Source: Alphaproteobacteria bacterium
GTDB lineage: Bacteria; Pseudomonadota; Alphaproteobacteria; JAEULC01
DNA length: 25,040 bases
Direction: 5' to 3'
Assembly: GCA_020851015.1 (NCBI GenBank)
Contig: JADZDN010000260.1
Span: forward strand, 1-25,040
Part shown: piece after piece, positions 23,419-25,040 of the stretch
How the letters are laid out: each line of letters opens with the position of its first letter
Position numbering within the stretch: position 1 is the first letter of the stretch
Notes under the pieces: model-generated
Told to the model about the DNA's origin: nothing
Databases searched by the model: none
What the model saw: the letters and a program-made list of their open reading frames with translations, nothing else
Position numbers and translations under genes: made by a program

Positions 23419-25040
23419 CTAAGGTGCGCCGAACTGCCAGTTCCGGCCGGGTGCGGCCGTCAGCAAAGCCCGGGTGTAATCGTGCCGGGGTGCAAGGAAG
23501 ACCGCCTCGATCGGCCCTTCCTCGACCACCTCGCCCCGGCGCATCACCACCACGCGGTCGCACACCCTCGCCGCCACGCGAAGATCGTGGGTGATGAAAA
23601 GGATCGCCAGCTCCAGGCGCCGGCGCACGTCCTCGATCAGGTCCAGCACCTGCGCCTGCACCGACACGTCCAGCGCCGAGACGGGCTCGTCGGCGATCAA
23701 CAGTTCGGGCTCCATCGCCAGCGCGCGGGCGATGCAGATGCGCTGGCGCTGGCCGCCGGAGAACTGGTGCGGGTAGCGGTCGAGCGCGTTTGCATCGAGC
23801 CCGACGAGGTCGAGCAGCGCCGTGGCGCGCTCGAGCGCGGCGCCGGCGGCGAGGCCATAGTTCATCGGCCCTTCGACCAGCGACTGGCGGATCGTCCGGC
23901 GCGGGTTCAACGAGCGGTACGGATCCTGGAAGATCACCTGCACCTTGCGCCGGTAGGGCCGCAGCGCGCCGGCGGCGAGCCGCGCGATGTCCTGGCCGCC
24001 GATCAGGATGCTGCCCGCGGTGGGGTCGATCAGCCGGGCGACGCAGCGCGCGACGGTCGACTTGCCCGAGCCCGATTCCCCGACGATACCCAGCGTCTCG
24101 CCGCGGCGTACGCACAGCGACACGCCGGCCGCGGCGCGCACGCTGCGCTTGCGGCCAAGCCATCCGCCCGTTTCGTAGGTCTTGGCCAGCGAATCGACGC
24201 GCAGCACCTCCTCCTTCGCGGCGGCCGGTGCTTGTCCGGGCTGGCGCGACGGCGGCGCCATGCCCGGCACGGCGGCGATCAGCATGCGCGTGTAGGCCTC
24301 GCGCGGACGCGACAGCACCTCGGCGGTCGGGCCGAATTCGACCAGCCTGCCGTGGCGCATCACCGCGACGCGGTGCGCGATCTCCGCCACCACGCCGAAA
24401 TCGTGGGTGATGAACAGCACGCCGGTGGCGAACTGGCGCTGGATGTCCTTGATCAGCTCCAGGATCTGCGCCTGGGTGGTGACGTCGAGCGCCGTGGTCG
24501 GCTCGTCGGCGATGATCAGCGCCGGTTCCAGCGCGACGGCCATCGCGATCATGATGCGCTGGCGCTGGCCGCCCGAGAGCTGGTGCGGGTAGGCGGCGGC
24601 CATGCGTTCCGGCTCGGCCAGGCGCACGCGGCCCAGCAGCTCGACGATGCGCCGGCGGCGCGCCGGCGCGTCGAGCGCGGTATGGGCGGCGCGCACCTCG
24701 GCGATCGGCTCGCCGCACTCGAAGCGCTGCCACACCGTCTCGAACGCGAGGAACGACCCGTAGACCAGATCGCCGACGTCGACGCAGGCCTGGAAGGCCG
24801 TCTCGAGGATCGGCAAGCCGGTGCGAAGGTGCCGACACCAGAAATTGATGTGGTCGCCGTGCAGGTGCAGCAGGGTGCCGCGCAGCTTGGCGTCGCCGAA
24901 GCGCTCGTTGAGGCGGATCGACATCTCGGAGAAGGCGAAGCCCGCCGGTTTCTCGCCGAACACCGCGGCCAGCATGAATCCATACACGCTGTACACGAAG
25001 CACGAATCCTCGCTGTTGCCGCGGCGCAGCGAGAAGCCGA
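23419..25040 (-). CDS. Duplicated ABC transporter ATPase (dipeptide/oligopeptide type), N-terminal part replaced by a kinase-associated ATPase/TPR fragment (partial at right edge)
   Basis: The frame is open from the window end to a stop at 23419. Numbering here starts from a GTG at 24996. From about residue 98 the protein is a two-domain peptide-type ABC ATPase. The first domain retains LSGGQ (140-144), IIADEP (161-166) and THD (197-199) but has no Walker A or Q-loop. The second is complete, with GESGSGKST (306-314), FQDP (356-359), FSGGQ (412-416), LLIADEP (432-438) and THD (469-471). Upstream of about residue 97 the sequence is unrelated to ABC proteins: LRGTLLHLHGDHINFW and VGDLVYGSFLAFETVWQ resemble the ATPase/TPR region of trifunctional Ser/Thr kinase-histidine kinases. 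The join, near 24700-24715, falls at GEPIAEV. It is either a real fusion or a chimeric join. The ABC part would power import of peptides or similar solutes. Confidence 0.8.
   Translation of the reverse strand, partial: GFSLRRGNSEDSCFVYSVYGFMLAAVFGEKPAGFAFSEMSIRLNERFGDAKLRGTLLHLHGDHINFWCRHLRTGLPILETAFQACVDVGDLVYGSFLAFETVWQRFECGEPIAEVRAAHTALDAPARRRRIVELLGRVRLAEPERMAAAYPHQLSGGQRQRIMIAMAVALEPALIIADEPTTALDVTTQAQILELIKDIQRQFATGVLFITHDFGVVAEIAHRVAVMRHGRLVEFGPTAEVLSRPREAYTRMLIAAVPGMAPPSRQPGQAPAAAKEEVLRVDSLAKTYETGGWLGRKRSVRAAAGVSLCVRRGETLGIVGESGSGKSTVARCVARLIDPTAGSILIGGQDIARLAAGALRPYRRKVQVIFQDPYRSLNPRRTIRQSLVEGPMNYGLAAGAALERATALLDLVGLDANALDRYPHQFSGGQRQRICIARALAMEPELLIADEPVSALDVSVQAQVLDLIEDVRRRLELAILFITHDLRVAARVCDRVVVMRRGEVVEEGPIEAVFLAPRHDYTRALLTAAPGRNWQFGAP

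Noticed and set aside
1..25040. Signs of a mobile island, prophage or tRNA-linked insertion.
   Set aside because: No integrase, transposase, phage gene or tRNA was found, and composition looks uniform; the toxin-antitoxin pair alone does not make an island.

Overview
The window is one contiguous piece of a GC-rich bacterial chromosome, about two thirds G+C by eye. Gene content points to an alphaproteobacterium, probably of a Rhodospirillales or Reyranella-like lineage: tetrahydromethanopterin-type C1 cofactor genes, a GcvT-fused dimethylglycine dehydrogenase, a serine-glyoxylate aminotransferase, short overlapping operons and alphaproteobacterial-style palindromic repeats. The lineage is inference; there is no rRNA or other marker gene. 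I saw no tRNA, rRNA, CRISPR array, insertion sequence or prophage. Coding density is very high and no gene-free stretch exceeds 300 bases.

Layout. 1-1813 (-): 5' part of a glycolate/D-lactate-type FAD oxidase fused to an iron-sulfur module, running off the left edge. 1951-3109 (+): a two-gene VapBC45-type toxin-antitoxin candidate (MerR-like/DUF433 protein, then a PIN-like protein). 3119-5116 (-): serine-glyoxylate aminotransferase followed by a crotonase-family protein. 5355-7503 (+): a fold-type IV transaminase closely resembling (R)-selective amine transaminases, then an isocitrate/isopropylmalate dehydrogenase-family enzyme. Three intergenic spacers here (5117-5354, 6285-6387, 7504-7645) each hold an inverted pair of palindromic repeats, each pair of a different sequence family.

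7646-10174 (-) and 12089-13239 (-): two blocks of genes that resemble the tetrahydromethanopterin/methanofuran cofactor genes of methylotrophs (flavoprotein, dihydropteroate-synthase-like protein, DUF447 protein; dihydroneopterin aldolase, amino acid kinase). They are split by an opposite-strand pair, a TPR/glycosyltransferase-like protein and a DUF6165 protein. 13341-15857: a degenerate receiver protein, a YqaA-type membrane protein, a periplasmic glutathione peroxidase and a di-iron ferritin-like protein. 15854-18141 (-): an SGNH hydrolase translationally coupled to an FAD monooxygenase. 18227-20662 (-): dimethylglycine dehydrogenase, preceded by a near-consensus promoter and a perfect 16-bp palindrome. 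20786-23329 (-): an 847-residue protein I do not recognise. 23419-25040 (-): an ABC transporter ATPase whose first nucleotide-binding domain lacks its front half and is joined in frame to a piece that looks like the ATPase/TPR region of a trifunctional signalling kinase.

How the genes fit together. Several genes touch C1 and glyoxylate/serine metabolism: serine-glyoxylate aminotransferase, dimethylglycine dehydrogenase (releases C1 units) and the pterin cofactor genes (formaldehyde oxidation). This suggests an organism that disposes of methyl-group carbon, perhaps from betaine or methylated amines. That link is inference; the formaldehyde-oxidising enzymes themselves (fae, mtdB, mch, fhc) are not in the window.
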